Positions 49,742-59,046 of a stretch of DNA of 64,000 bases are shown in pieces. Source of the DNA: Streptomyces sp. NBC_00249. GTDB taxonomy: Bacteria > Actinomycetota > Actinomycetes > Streptomycetales > Streptomycetaceae. Where the stretch lies: assembly GCF_026342355.1 (NCBI RefSeq), contig NZ_JAPEMV010000007.1, forward strand, positions 310,001 to 374,000, given 5' to 3'. Each line of letters begins with the position of its first letter. Within the stretch, counting starts at the first letter, position 1. Both the position numbers and the translations under genes were made by a program. Under the pieces are notes generated by a model. That model was not told the DNA's origin. It did no database searches and saw nothing but the letters and a program-made list of their open reading frames with translations.

Positions 49742-50014
49742 GTGTCCTCTTCCATCACTGCGCCCGAGGGCATCATCAACCCGCCGATCGACGAGCTGCT
49801 CGAGGCCACGGACTCGAAGTACAGCCTCGTGATCTACGCGGCCAAGCGGGCGCGTCAGATCAACGCGTACTACTCGCAGCTCGGTGAGGGCCTGCTCGAG
49901 TACGTCGGCCCGCTGGTGGACACCCACGTCCACGAGAAGCCCCTTTCGATCGCGCTGCGCGAGATCAACGCGGGTCTGCTGACCTCCGAGGCCATCGAGG
50001 CCCCGGCTCAGTAA
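49742..50014 (+). CDS. rpoZ: RNA polymerase omega subunit
   Basis: 90 residues from GTG. Omega aids folding and assembly of beta-prime. The conserved core is [21 protein letters not shown], and [10 protein letters not shown] appears here as [24 protein letters not shown] lies upstream. gmk-rpoZ-coaBC is the conserved order. A perfect hairpin follows. Confidence 0.95.
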   Translation: MSSSITAPEGIINPPIDELLEATDSKYSLVIYAAKRARQINAYYSQLGEGLLEYVGPLVDTHVHEKPLSIALREINAGLLTSEAIEAPAQ

Positions 50015-50032
50015 GGCATCGAGAATTTTCTT

Positions 50033-50071
50033 CACCACAGGCCCGGCAGACCATCTGCCGGGCCTGTGGTG
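50033..50071 (+). terminator. Terminator after rpoZ
   Basis: A perfect 18-bp inverted repeat (50033-50050 and 50054-50071) with a 3-base loop, 19 bases after the rpoZ stop. Confidence 0.82.
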
Positions 50072-50113
50072 TGTCATAGGTGACGTACACGGATGTCGAG
50101 TGGGGAGTACGTG

Positions 50114-51340
50114 GTGGACAAGCCGAAGGTCGTGCTGGGGGTCAGCGGCGGGATCGCCGCCTACAAGGCCTGTGAGCTGCTGCGCCGGCTGACCGAGTCC
50201 GGGCACGACGTACGGGTGGTGCCCACCGCGGCGTCCCTGAACTTCGTCGGCGAGGCCACCTGGGCCGCCCTCTCCGGGAACCCGGCCTCCACCGAGGTCT
50301 GGGAGACCGTCCACGAGGTGCCCCACGTCCGCATCGGCCAGTCGGCCGACCTCGTCGTCGTGGCCCCCGCCACCGCCGACATGCTGGCCAAGGCCGCCCA
50401 CGGGCTCGCCGACGACCTCCTCACGAACACCCTGCTCACCGCCCGCTGCCCCGTGGTCTTCGCGCCCGCGATGCACACCGAGATGTGGGAGCACCCCGCC
50501 ACCCAGGAGAACGTCGCCACGCTGCGCCGCCGCGGCGCCGTCGTCATCGAGCCCGCCGTCGGCCGGCTCACCGGCAAGGACACCGGCAAGGGGCGGCTGC
50601 CCGACCCGGAGGAGATCTACGAGGTCTGCCGCGGCGTCCTGGCCCGCGGCGCTGCCCCGGCCGACCTGGCCGGACGCCACGTGGTCGTCAGCGCCGGAGG
50701 TACCCGGGAGCCCCTGGACCCGGTCCGCTTCCTCGGCAACCGTTCCTCCGGCAAGCAGGGCTACGCCCTCGCCCGCACCGCCGTCGCGCGCGGCGCCCGG
50801 GTCACCCTGGTGGCCGCGAACACCGCGCTGGCCGACCCGGCCGGGGTGGACGTCGTACGCGTGGGCACGGCCCTCCAGCTCCGCGAGGCGGTCATCGAGG
50901 CGGCGGCCGACGCCGACGCCGTGGTGATGGCCGCGGCCGTGGCGGACTTCCGGCCCGCCCACTACGCCGACGGGAAGATCAAGAAGAAGGACGGCCAGGA
51001 GCCCGAACCGGTCATTCTTGTCCGGAATCCGGACGTCCTGGCCGAGATCTCCGCCGGACGCGCCCGGGAGGGCCAGATCGTCGTCGGTTTCGCCGCCGAG
51101 ACCGACGACGTGCTCGCCAACGGCCGCGCCAAACTTCTCCGCAAGGGATGTGACCTCCTCGTGGTCAATGAGGTCGGAGAGAGCAAGACCTTCGGATCCG
51201 AGGAGAACGAGGCGGTCATCCTGGCCTCCGACGGTGCCGAGACGCCGGTTCCCCATGGTCCGAAGGAAGCCCTGGCGGAAGTGATTTGGGACCAGGTCGC
51301 CGGACGACTCGCGGAGCGGCCCGCTCCGCGAACCATCTGA
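50114..51340 (+). CDS. coaBC: Bifunctional CoaBC (phosphopantothenoylcysteine synthetase/decarboxylase)
   Basis: 408 residues from GTG 50114, chosen because GGGGAG lies 6 bases upstream; GTG 50111 and ATG 50093 are alternatives. The two activities join cysteine to phosphopantothenate and decarboxylate the product on the way to coenzyme A. The N-terminal flavoprotein domain has VLGVSGGIAAYKACELLRRL and PAMHTEMWEHPATQENV; the C-terminal CoaB domain has VVSAGGTREPLDPVRFLGNR and AAVADFRP. A complete, normal-sized enzyme. Confidence 0.94.
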   Translation: MDKPKVVLGVSGGIAAYKACELLRRLTESGHDVRVVPTAASLNFVGEATWAALSGNPASTEVWETVHEVPHVRIGQSADLVVVAPATADMLAKAAHGLADDLLTNTLLTARCPVVFAPAMHTEMWEHPATQENVATLRRRGAVVIEPAVGRLTGKDTGKGRLPDPEEIYEVCRGVLARGAAPADLAGRHVVVSAGGTREPLDPVRFLGNRSSGKQGYALARTAVARGARVTLVAANTALADPAGVDVVRVGTALQLREAVIEAAADADAVVMAAAVADFRPAHYADGKIKKKDGQEPEPVILVRNPDVLAEISAGRAREGQIVVGFAAETDDVLANGRAKLLRKGCDLLVVNEVGESKTFGSEENEAVILASDGAETPVPHGPKEALAEVIWDQVAGRLAERPAPRTI

Positions 51341-51534
51341 GCGGCGCCCTTTCCGGCGGGAAATCCGTACGTCAGAATGGAGTGCCGCAGGTCACACGGC
51401 TCCCATAGGGCGAGACGGGTGGTCCGGCAAACGGTGGCGACCGATAAACTGCACATGGAACGTGATCGGGCGCAGCCCCCGGTGTGGTTCCGCCAAATGA
51501 TCAGCCAGCAGCCGCTGCAACCCCAGGGAGCGTT

Positions 51535-52743
51535 GTGTCCCGTCGCCTGTTCACCTCGGAGTCCGTCACCGAGGGTCACCCCGACAAGATCGCTGACCAG
51601 ATCAGCGACACGATCCTCGATGCCTTGCTGACCGAGGACCCGACCTCGCGCGTGGCCGTGGAGACCCTCATCACCACCGGCCTCGTGCACATCGCGGGCG
51701 AGGTGACGACGAAGGCCTACGCGCCGATCGCCCAGCTCGTCCGCGACAAGATCCTCGAGATCGGCTACGACTCCTCGAAGAAGGGCTTCGACGGCGCCTC
51801 CTGCGGCGTGTCGGTGTCCATCGGCGCACAGTCCCCCGACATCGCGCAGGGCGTCGACACGGCGTACGAGAAGCGCGTCGAGGGCGACGAGGACGAGCTC
51901 GACAAGCAGGGCGCCGGCGACCAGGGCCTGATGTTCGGCTACGCCTGCGACGAGACGCCCGAGCTGATGCCGCTCCCGATCCACATCGCGCACCGGCTGT
52001 CCAAGCGGCTCTCCGAGGTCCGCAAGAACGGGACCATCCCGTACCTGCGCCCCGACGGCAAGACCCAGGTCACCATCGAGTACGACGGCGACAAGGCCGT
52101 GCGCCTGGACACGGTCGTCGTGTCCTCCCAGCACGCCGCCGACATCGACCTGGACTCGCTGCTCGCCCCGGACATCCGCGAGTTCGTCGTCGAGCACGTG
52201 CTCGCGCAGCTCGTCGAGGACGGCATCAAGCTGGACACCGAGGGCTACCGCCTGCTGGTCAACCCCACCGGCCGCTTCGAGATCGGCGGCCCGATGGGCG
52301 ACGCCGGCCTGACCGGCCGCAAGATCATCATCGACACCTACGGCGGCATGGCCCGCCACGGCGGCGGCGCCTTCTCCGGCAAGGACCCGTCGAAGGTCGA
52401 CCGCTCCGCCGCGTACGCCATGCGCTGGGTCGCCAAGAACGTGGTCGCCGCCGGTCTGGCCTCGCGCTGCGAGGTCCAGGTCGCGTACGCCATCGGCAAG
52501 GCCGAGCCCGTCGGTCTCTTCGTCGAGACCTTCGGCACCGCCAAGGTCGAGGTCCAGAAGATCGAGGACGCGATCGGCGAGGTCTTCGACCTGCGCCCGG
52601 CCGCGATCATCCGCGACCTGGACCTGCTGCGCCCGATCTACGCCCAGACCGCCGCCTACGGCCACTTCGGCCGTGAGCTGCCGGACTTCACCTGGGAGCG
52701 GACCGACCGCGTCGACGCCCTGCGCGCCGCCGCCGGTCTGTAG
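51535..52743 (+). CDS. metK: S-adenosylmethionine synthetase
   Basis: 402 residues from GTG 51535, with AGGGAG upstream. It makes SAM from methionine and ATP. Signatures: [36 protein letters not shown] and [19 protein letters not shown]. The 194-base upstream gap holds no recognisable SAM riboswitch. metK and SAM level are known to affect differentiation in Streptomyces. A terminator follows. Confidence 0.97.
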   Translation: MSRRLFTSESVTEGHPDKIADQISDTILDALLTEDPTSRVAVETLITTGLVHIAGEVTTKAYAPIAQLVRDKILEIGYDSSKKGFDGASCGVSVSIGAQSPDIAQGVDTAYEKRVEGDEDELDKQGAGDQGLMFGYACDETPELMPLPIHIAHRLSKRLSEVRKNGTIPYLRPDGKTQVTIEYDGDKAVRLDTVVVSSQHAADIDLDSLLAPDIREFVVEHVLAQLVEDGIKLDTEGYRLLVNPTGRFEIGGPMGDAGLTGRKIIIDTYGGMARHGGGAFSGKDPSKVDRSAAYAMRWVAKNVVAAGLASRCEVQVAYAIGKAEPVGLFVETFGTAKVEVQKIEDAIGEVFDLRPAAIIRDLDLLRPIYAQTAAYGHFGRELPDFTWERTDRVDALRAAAGL

Positions 52744-52754
52744 GACCCGTACGG

Positions 52755-52792
52755 CGAACGGCCCCGGACCCCTCCAGGTCCGGGGCCGTTCG
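52755..52792 (+). terminator. Terminator after metK
   Basis: A perfect 16-bp inverted repeat (52755-52770 and 52777-52792) with a CCTCCA loop and a TTGT tail. Confidence 0.85.
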
Positions 52793-52822
52793 TTGTCGGT
52801 GGCATTTGGTAAGAATGCAGGT

Positions 52823-54922
52823 GTGAGCAGCGCGAACGATTCCCAGCCGGAACAGCTCGCACTGATCCGGGAGATGGTCGCCGAGGCGAAGGCCAAGGCG
52901 CCCAAGGCCAAACCGCGCACCTGGCGCGGCGCCGACCTCGCCGAGGAGCTGCCCGTCGCCCGGGTCTTCGTCAACAAGGGCGTGCTCCACCTCGACAGGC
53001 CCTTCGACTACGCGGTGCCCGCCGAGCTGTCCGAGGCCGCGCAGCCCGGCGTCCGGGTCCGGGTCCGCTTCGGCGCGGGCTCGCACCGGGTGCACGGCGG
53101 TCGCCGGGAGGGCGGCGGGCTCATCGACGGGTTCATCGTCGAGCGGCGCGCCGAGTCCGACTACGAGGGCGCCCTCGCCGCCCTCGCCCAGGTCGTCTCG
53201 CCCGAGGTGGTCCTCGGCCCCCGCATGCTGGCCCTCGCCCAGGCCGTCGCCGACCGGTACGCGGGCAGCCTCGCCGACGTGCTCCAGCTGGCCCTGCCCG
53301 CGCGCAGCGCCCGCGCCGAGGCCAAGCCCTCGCCCGAGCCGCTGCCCCCGCCCGCCGCGCCCGAGCCCGGCGGCTGGACGCGCTACGGCGCCGGCCCCGC
53401 CTTCCTGCGCTCCCTGGCCGGCGGGGGCGCCCCCCGCGCGGTGTGGACCGCCCTGCCCGGCCCCGGCTGGGCCGAGGAACTGGCCCGCGCCATGGCCGCT
53501 GCCCTGGCCTCCGGGCGCGGGGCCCTCGCGGTCGTCCCCGACGGGCGTACGGCCTCCCGGGTGGACGCCGCGCTCACCGCCCTGCTCGGCGAGGGCCGGC
53601 ACGCCCTGCTGACCGCCGAGTCCGGCCCGGAGAAGCGCTACCGGCAGTGGCTCGCCGTCAACCGCGGCTCCGTACGCGCCGTCGTCGGCACCCGGGCCGC
53701 CATGTTCGCCCCCGTGCGCGACCTCGGACTGGTCGCGATCTGGGACGACGGCGACTCCAGCCACAGCGACGACCGCGCCCCCTTCCCGCACGTCCGCGAG
53801 GTCCTGGAACTGCGGGCGGTCAGCGAGGGCTGCGCCTTCCTCGCCGGGAGCACGAGCTGCACCGTGGAGGCCGCCCAGCTGGTCGAGTCCGGCTGGGCCC
53901 GCCCGCTGGTCGCCGACCGGGAGACGGTACGCGCCACCGCGCCCCGGATCAGGACCGTCGGCGACGAGCTGCTGGCCCGGGACGGGGCCGCCCGCGCCGC
54001 CCGGCTGCCCAGCCTGGCCTGGGAGACCGTACGGGAGGGCCTGGGGCACGGGCCCGTCCTGGTGCAGGTGCCCCGGCGCGGGTACGTGCCCCGGCTCGCT
54101 TGCGAGCGCTGCCGGGCCCCCGCCCGCTGCACCGTGTGCGCCGGGCCGCTGGAGGCCCCGGACGAACGGGACCTGCACTGCGGCTGGTGCGGGCGGGCCG
54201 AGAGCGCCTGGCACTGCGAGGAGTGCGGCTCCTTCCGGCTGCGGGCCCAGGTCGTGGGCGCGCGGCGGACCGCCGAGGAGCTCGGGCGGGCCTTCCCCGC
54301 CGTGGCCGTACGGACCTCCGGGCGCGACCACGTCCTGGACGAGGTGCCCGACCGGCCCGCGCTGGTGGTGTGCACCCCGGGTGCCGAACCGGTCGCCTCG
54401 GGCGCCGGGTACGCGGCCGCGCTGCTGCTGGACGGCTGGGCCATGCTCGGCCGGCCCGACCTGCGGGCGGGGGAGGACGCGCTGCGCCGCTGGATCGGGG
54501 CCGCCTCGCTGGTCCGGCCCGAGGGGCAGGTGGTGGTGGTCGCCGAACCGACGCTGCGGCCCGTGCAGGCCCTGGTGCGCTGGGACCCCGTCGGGCACGC
54601 CGTACGGGAACTGGCCGAGCGGGCCCAGCTGGGCTTCCCTCCCGTGTCCCGGATGGCCGCCGTCGCCGGGCGGGGGGACGCCCTGGAGGCCTTCCTCGCC
54701 GCCGCCGCGCTGCCCGCCGACGCCGAGATCCTGGGCCCCGTACCGCTGCCCGGGCGGCGCGGCGAGCCCTCGCCCGGGGAACGGGCCCTGGTGCGGGTGC
54801 CGCCCGGGAGCGGGGCCGCGCTGGCCACCGCCCTCAAGGTCGCGCAGGCCGCCCGGATGGCGCGGGGGGTCCCGGTGGCGGAGGCGGTCCGGGTCCGGAT
54901 CGACCCGCCGGACATCGGCTGA
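52823..54922 (+). CDS. priA: PriA-family primosomal protein with degenerate helicase motifs
   Basis: 699 residues from GTG 52823. PriA restarts replication at stalled forks. The N-terminal DNA-binding domain (VARVFVNKGVLHLDRPFDYAV) and the zinc domain (CERCRAPARCTVCAGP, CGWCGRAESAWHCEEC) are present. No Walker A GxGKT is found: the expected place reads LPGPGWAEELARAMAAALAS. The DEEH box is replaced by AIWDDGDSSH. As in other actinobacteria it is probably not an active helicase and may act as a DNA-binding loader. Start codon with no clear ribosome binding site. Confidence 0.9.
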   Translation: MSSANDSQPEQLALIREMVAEAKAKAPKAKPRTWRGADLAEELPVARVFVNKGVLHLDRPFDYAVPAELSEAAQPGVRVRVRFGAGSHRVHGGRREGGGLIDGFIVERRAESDYEGALAALAQVVSPEVVLGPRMLALAQAVADRYAGSLADVLQLALPARSARAEAKPSPEPLPPPAAPEPGGWTRYGAGPAFLRSLAGGGAPRAVWTALPGPGWAEELARAMAAALASGRGALAVVPDGRTASRVDAALTALLGEGRHALLTAESGPEKRYRQWLAVNRGSVRAVVGTRAAMFAPVRDLGLVAIWDDGDSSHSDDRAPFPHVREVLELRAVSEGCAFLAGSTSCTVEAAQLVESGWARPLVADRETVRATAPRIRTVGDELLARDGAARAARLPSLAWETVREGLGHGPVLVQVPRRGYVPRLACERCRAPARCTVCAGPLEAPDERDLHCGWCGRAESAWHCEECGSFRLRAQVVGARRTAEELGRAFPAVAVRTSGRDHVLDEVPDRPALVVCTPGAEPVASGAGYAAALLLDGWAMLGRPDLRAGEDALRRWIGAASLVRPEGQVVVVAEPTLRPVQALVRWDPVGHAVRELAERAQLGFPPVSRMAAVAGRGDALEAFLAAAALPADAEILGPVPLPGRRGEPSPGERALVRVPPGSGAALATALKVAQAARMARGVPVAEAVRVRIDPPDIG

Positions 54923-54946
54923 CGCGGCCCGGGCGGACGCCGAACA

Positions 54947-54984
54947 CCCCCGGCGGGGCGGCCCGGGGGCGCGCCCGCCGGGGG
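54947..54984. terminator. Hairpin between priA and the convergent HTH gene
   Basis: CCCCCGGCGGGGCG (54947-54960) pairs with CGCCCGCCGGGGG (54972-54984) with one bulge; likely serves both genes. Confidence 0.6.
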
Positions 54985-55046
54985 CGGGGGTACTGCGGGG
55001 CGCCCGGCCGTCGGGGGTCGGCGACCCGGCGGCGACGGGCTGCGGA

Positions 55047-55577
55047 TCAGCCGTTGCGGGGGCTCGGGAAGGCGGACGGCCGGCCGGCCGACACCGCCGG
55101 GGCCCCGGCCTGGGACTCCTCGCGTACGGGCTGCGGGGGTACCGAGCGGGCCGCCGGGATCGTCGGGAGCGGGCCCAGCGTCCGGCTCGTGGTGCCCTCG
55201 GCCAGCGGCTCCGCGGACTCGGCGGCCTGCGCGCGGCGGGCCCCGTAGCGGCGGTGCACGGCCTGCTTGGTGACCCCGAGCGCGGAACCGACGGCGTCCC
55301 AGGAGAAGCCGAGGGAGCGGTCGAAGTCCACCGCGGCGGTGACCAGGGTCTCGACGCTGTCCCGCAGTTCCTGTGCGAGGCGGACGGTGGGCGCGGGCGC
55401 CCTGCCGTAGACGACGAAGCCCGTGGAGGGCCCGGAGCGGCGCGGGCGGTAGACGTTGCCGAGCTGGGCGGTGAGCGTCCGCAGAGCGTCCACCTGCCGG
55501 CGAACCCGCTCGATGTCCCGCACCAGGAGGTGCAGGCTGGCCCGTGCTTGGGCGTCATGGGTGGCGTGGTCGGCCAT
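55047..55577 (-). CDS. Helix-turn-helix protein of unknown role
   Basis: 176 residues. A helical N-terminus ([20 protein letters not shown]) leads to a sigma-like helix-turn-helix at about residues 90-115 ([20 protein letters not shown]). A Pro/Ala-rich tail follows. It converges with priA and diverges from fmt; a dyad, GGTCAA-N6-TTGACC, lies 74-91 bases upstream and could be its own operator. I do not recognise a specific family name. Confidence 0.75.
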   Translation of the reverse strand: MADHATHDAQARASLHLLVRDIERVRRQVDALRTLTAQLGNVYRPRRSGPSTGFVVYGRAPAPTVRLAQELRDSVETLVTAAVDFDRSLGFSWDAVGSALGVTKQAVHRRYGARRAQAAESAEPLAEGTTSRTLGPLPTIPAARSVPPQPVREESQAGAPAVSAGRPSAFPSPRNG

Positions 55578-55650
55578 GAAGAAGCCTCTCGAACCGGTGC
55601 TGAAGAGCGGATCGGGCCGCAGACACCGTTCTCATTACGCGGCCCGTTTC

Positions 55651-55668
55651 GGTCAATCTCTCTTGACC
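55651..55668 (-). promoter_or_regulatory. Palindromic operator candidate of the HTH gene
   Basis: GGTCAATCTCTCTTGACC: perfect 6-bp arms around 6 bases, in the divergent promoter region. Confidence 0.45.
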
Positions 55669-55734
55669 AACGCGCCACCCGGCGCCCAGGTCACGCATTG
55701 GGGGCGTGTCGGCATATGCGAGAGGCGCGCGTGT

Positions 55735-55783
55735 GTGCGTACGCCCCCTCGACACCACAGGTGGGTGGCCGTGCGTACGCCCC
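55735..55783 (+). repeat. Direct repeat upstream of fmt
   Basis: GTGCGTACGCCCC occurs at 55735-55747 and 55771-55783; the second copy abuts a TAGACT hexamer (55785-55790) that could be the fmt -10 element. Confidence 0.6.
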
Positions 55784-55829
55784 ATAGACTGGTGCGCTGC
55801 TGACAGCCGAGATAGCGAGGTAGCAACCG

Positions 55830-56774
55830 GTGAAGCTCGTCTTCGCAGGCACCCCCGAGGTCGCCGTACCCGCCCTGGACGCCCTGATCGCCTCCGGGCG
55901 GCACGAGATCGCGGCCGTGATCACCCGCCCCGACGCCCCCGCCGGGCGCGGCCGGCGGCTCGTCGCCAGCCCCGTCGCCGAGCGGGCCGAGGAAGCGGGG
56001 ATCGAGGTCCTCAAGCCGGTCCGGCCCCGCGACGAGGAGTTCCAGGCCCGGCTGCGCGAGATCGGGCCCGACTGCTGCCCGGTCGTCGCCTACGGAGCCC
56101 TGATCCCCAAGAGCGCCCTGGACATCCCCCGCCACGGCTGGGTCAACCTGCACTTCTCGCTGCTGCCCGCCTGGCGCGGCGCGGCCCCCGTCCAGCAGTC
56201 GATCATGGCCGGCGACCAGGTCACCGGCGCCTCCACCTTCCGGATCGAGGAAGGGCTCGACACCGGCCCCGTCTTCGGGATCCTCACCGAGGAGATCCGC
56301 CCGACCGACACCAGCGGCGACCTGCTGACCCGGCTCGCCTTCGCCGGCGCCGGCCTGCTCTCCGCGACCATGGACGGCATCGAGGACGGCACCCTGCGCG
56401 CCGTCCCGCAGCCCGCCGACGGGATCTCCCTCGCGCCGAAGATCAGCGTCGAGGACGCGCGGATCGACTGGAAGGCCCCCGCGCTGCGAGCCGACCGGGT
56501 CGTGCGCGGCTGCACCCCGGCGCCGGGCGCGTGGACCGTCTTCCGGGGCGAGCGGCTCAAGCTGATCTCCGTCGGGCTCGTCCCCGACCGCACGGACCTG
56601 GAGCCCGGCGCGCTGGCCCCGGCGAAGAACAACGTCTACGTCGGCACCGGCTCGCACGCCGTGGAGCTGCTGTGGGTGCAGCCGCAGGGCAAGAAGCCGA
56701 TGAAGGGCGCCGACTGGGCCCGCGGGGTGCGGATCGCTCCCGGCGAGCGCCTGGGCGGGGCCGACGTAGGCTGA
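55830..56774 (+). CDS. fmt: Methionyl-tRNA formyltransferase
   Basis: 314 residues from GTG. It formylates initiator Met-tRNA. Catalytic residues are in [18 protein letters not shown] (Asn and His) and in [12 protein letters not shown], with Asp in the second half. The start is [16 protein letters not shown]. rsmB follows after 64 bases. No def gene is adjacent. Confidence 0.96.
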   Translation: MKLVFAGTPEVAVPALDALIASGRHEIAAVITRPDAPAGRGRRLVASPVAERAEEAGIEVLKPVRPRDEEFQARLREIGPDCCPVVAYGALIPKSALDIPRHGWVNLHFSLLPAWRGAAPVQQSIMAGDQVTGASTFRIEEGLDTGPVFGILTEEIRPTDTSGDLLTRLAFAGAGLLSATMDGIEDGTLRAVPQPADGISLAPKISVEDARIDWKAPALRADRVVRGCTPAPGAWTVFRGERLKLISVGLVPDRTDLEPGALAPAKNNVYVGTGSHAVELLWVQPQGKKPMKGADWARGVRIAPGERLGGADVG

Positions 56775-56838
56775 TCCCGAAGCCTTCCGCAGTACTTCGT
56801 TCCCCCGCAGCACCTCGTAACCCCGGAGCACCTTTCAC

Positions 56839-58314
56839 GTGAGCGAACAGCCCCGTCGTCGTCCCGCAGCCGCAGGCGCCGGCAAGCCGTCCGGCAAGCA
56901 GGCCAGGCCGTACCGCCGGCCGCAGAAGGACCCCGTCCGGATGCTGGCCTTCGAGGTGCTGCGGGCGGTGGACGAGCGCGACGCGTACGCGAACCTGGTC
57001 CTGCCCCCGCTGCTGAAGAAGGCCCGCCAGGACGAGAGCTTCCAGGACCGCGACGCCGCCCTGGCCACCGAGCTGGTCTACGGCACCCTGCGCCGCCAGG
57101 GCACCTACGACGCCGTGATCAAGGCCTGCATCGACCGGCCGCTGCGCGAGGTGGACCCGCCCGTCCTGGACGTGCTCGCACTGGGCGCCCACCAGCTCCT
57201 CGGCACCCGCATCCCCACGCACGCGGCCGTCTCGGCCAGCGTCGAACTGGCCCGGGTGGTGCTCGGCGACGGGCGCGCGAAGTTCGTCAACGCCGTACTG
57301 CGCAAGATCTCCGCGCACGACCTCGACACCTGGCTGGAGAAGGTCGCACCGCCCTACGAGGACGACGCCGAGGAACACCTCGCGGTCTACCACTCCCACC
57401 CCCGCTGGGTCGTGAGCGCCCTCTGGGACGCCCTCGGCGGCGGCCGTGCGGGCATCGAGGACCTCCTCGAAGCCGACAACGAGCGGCCCGAGGTCACCCT
57501 CGTCGCACGGCCGGGCCGGTCCACGCAGCAGGAGCTGCTGGAGGCCGTGGGCGAGGACTCGGCACTCCCGGGCCGCTGGTCCCCGTACGCGGTCCGGATG
57601 GCCGAGGGCGGCGAGCCGGGCGCGCTGGAGGCGGTCCGCGAGGGCCGCGCCGGCGTCCAGGACGAGGGCAGCCAGCTGGTGGCGATGGCCCTGGCGGCCG
57701 TACCGATCGAGGGCCGTGACGCGCGCTGGCTCGACGGCTGCGCAGGACCGGGCGGCAAGGCGGCCCTGCTGGGCGCGCTCGCCGCACGGCGCGGAGCCTT
57801 CCTGCTGGCCTCCGAGAAGCAGCCGCACCGGGCGCGCCTCGTCGAGCGGGCACTCGCCGGCAACCCGGGCCCGTACCAGGTCATCGCCGCCGACGGCACC
57901 CGCCCGCCGTGGCTGCCGGGCTCCTTCGACCGGGTCCTGGTCGACGTCCCCTGCTCCGGCCTGGGCGCGCTGCGGCGCCGACCCGAGGCCCGCTGGCGTC
58001 GGCGCCCCGAGGACCTGGAGGGCTTCGCCCCGCTCCAGCGCGCGCTGCTGCGCGAGGCACTCGCCGCCGTACGGGTGGGCGGCGTCGTGGGCTACGCGAC
58101 CTGCTCCCCGCACCTGGCCGAGACCCGGGTGGTCGTGGAGGACGTCCTCAAGGGGCGCGGCGCGGGCGCGGAGCCCGTCTCGGCCGAACTGGTCGACGCC
58201 CGCCCGTACATGGAGGGCGTACCGGCGCTGGGCGACGGCCCGGACGTCCAGCTGTGGCCCCACCTGCACGGCACGGACGCGATGTACCTGGCCCTGCTGC
58301 GCCGCACGGCGTAG
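56839..58314 (+). CDS. rsmB: 16S rRNA (cytosine967-C5)-methyltransferase RsmB
   Basis: 491 residues from GTG. An N-terminal NusB-like domain (DPVRMLAFEVLRAVDERDAY, ATELVYGTLRRQGTYD) precedes a Rossmann methyltransferase (LDGCAGPGGKAALLGA). The Cys-containing motifs are DVPCSGLGALRRRPEARW and YATCSPHLAET, the latter being the motif VI nucleophile. A basic Ala/Pro tail of about 30 residues precedes the NusB part. fmt-rsmB-rpe is a conserved order; here two further transcription units lie before rpe. Confidence 0.95.
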   Translation: MSEQPRRRPAAAGAGKPSGKQARPYRRPQKDPVRMLAFEVLRAVDERDAYANLVLPPLLKKARQDESFQDRDAALATELVYGTLRRQGTYDAVIKACIDRPLREVDPPVLDVLALGAHQLLGTRIPTHAAVSASVELARVVLGDGRAKFVNAVLRKISAHDLDTWLEKVAPPYEDDAEEHLAVYHSHPRWVVSALWDALGGGRAGIEDLLEADNERPEVTLVARPGRSTQQELLEAVGEDSALPGRWSPYAVRMAEGGEPGALEAVREGRAGVQDEGSQLVAMALAAVPIEGRDARWLDGCAGPGGKAALLGALAARRGAFLLASEKQPHRARLVERALAGNPGPYQVIAADGTRPPWLPGSFDRVLVDVPCSGLGALRRRPEARWRRRPEDLEGFAPLQRALLREALAAVRVGGVVGYATCSPHLAETRVVVEDVLKGRGAGAEPVSAELVDARPYMEGVPALGDGPDVQLWPHLHGTDAMYLALLRRTA

Positions 58315-58380
58315 GCCGTCTCCGGCGGGGCGAGCGGTTCGTTCAAGACGGGCGGGTGGCCGGGCTCCGAGACTGCGGGC

Positions 58381-59046
58381 ATGACACCGACCACGCAGAC
58401 GACACCGTTCACCCCCGCGCTGGGGCGGCTCGCGCCCACGCGTTTCTACGACCCGCTGATCGCGCTGACGCGGGAGCGGCTCTGGCGGGCCCTGGCCGTC
58501 GCCCATGTGGCGCCGCGGCCCGACGAGGCGATCGTCGACGTGGGCTGCGGCACCGGCTCGCTGGCGGTGCTGCTCAGCCGGATCGAACCGGCGGCGCGGG
58601 TCACCGGGATCGATCCCGACCCCGCCGTGCTGGAGGCCGCGCGGCTCAAGGCCGGGGCCGCCGGTGTGGCGCCCCGGTGGCTGAAGGGCACGGGGGACGA
58701 AGTGGCGTGGCTGCTGGGCGCGGGGACGGCGGACACCGTGGTCTCCAGCCTCGTCCTGCACCAGTGCCCGCTCGCCATGAAGCGGGCCGTCCTCGCCTCG
58801 GCGGCCGAGGTGCTGCGGCCCGGCGGGCGCCTCGTCCTCGTCGACTACGGGCTCCAGCGGACCCGGCGCATGCGCCTGGCCTTCCGCACCGTCCAGCTGG
58901 CGGACGGCCGCGAGGACACCCAGCCGAACGCCGACGGGATCCTGCCGGGGCTGATCCGGGAGGCGGGGTTCCAGGACGTCCGGGAGACGGAGGTCGTCCC
59001 GACGCTCACCGGATCGATCTCCGTCTACGTCGCCCGGCGCGGCTGA
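58381..59046 (+). CDS. Class I SAM-dependent methyltransferase
   Basis: 221 residues. The SAM-binding motif I is IVDVGCGTGSLAVLL (about residues 51-65), followed by GIDPDPAVLEAAR and LRPGGRLVLVDYG. It resembles small methyltransferases that act on diffusible substrates; the substrate is unknown. Its last 22 bases overlap the 3' end of the convergent AraC gene. Confidence 0.85.
   Translation: MTPTTQTTPFTPALGRLAPTRFYDPLIALTRERLWRALAVAHVAPRPDEAIVDVGCGTGSLAVLLSRIEPAARVTGIDPDPAVLEAARLKAGAAGVAPRWLKGTGDEVAWLLGAGTADTVVSSLVLHQCPLAMKRAVLASAAEVLRPGGRLVLVDYGLQRTRRMRLAFRTVQLADGREDTQPNADGILPGLIREAGFQDVRETEVVPTLTGSISVYVARRG

Noticed and set aside
51341-51534. SAM riboswitch ahead of metK
   Set aside because: CCGGCAAAC at about 51424 recalls a SAM aptamer, but I could not place the conserved stems or the pseudoknot of SAM-I or SAM-IV. 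An Infernal search would decide.
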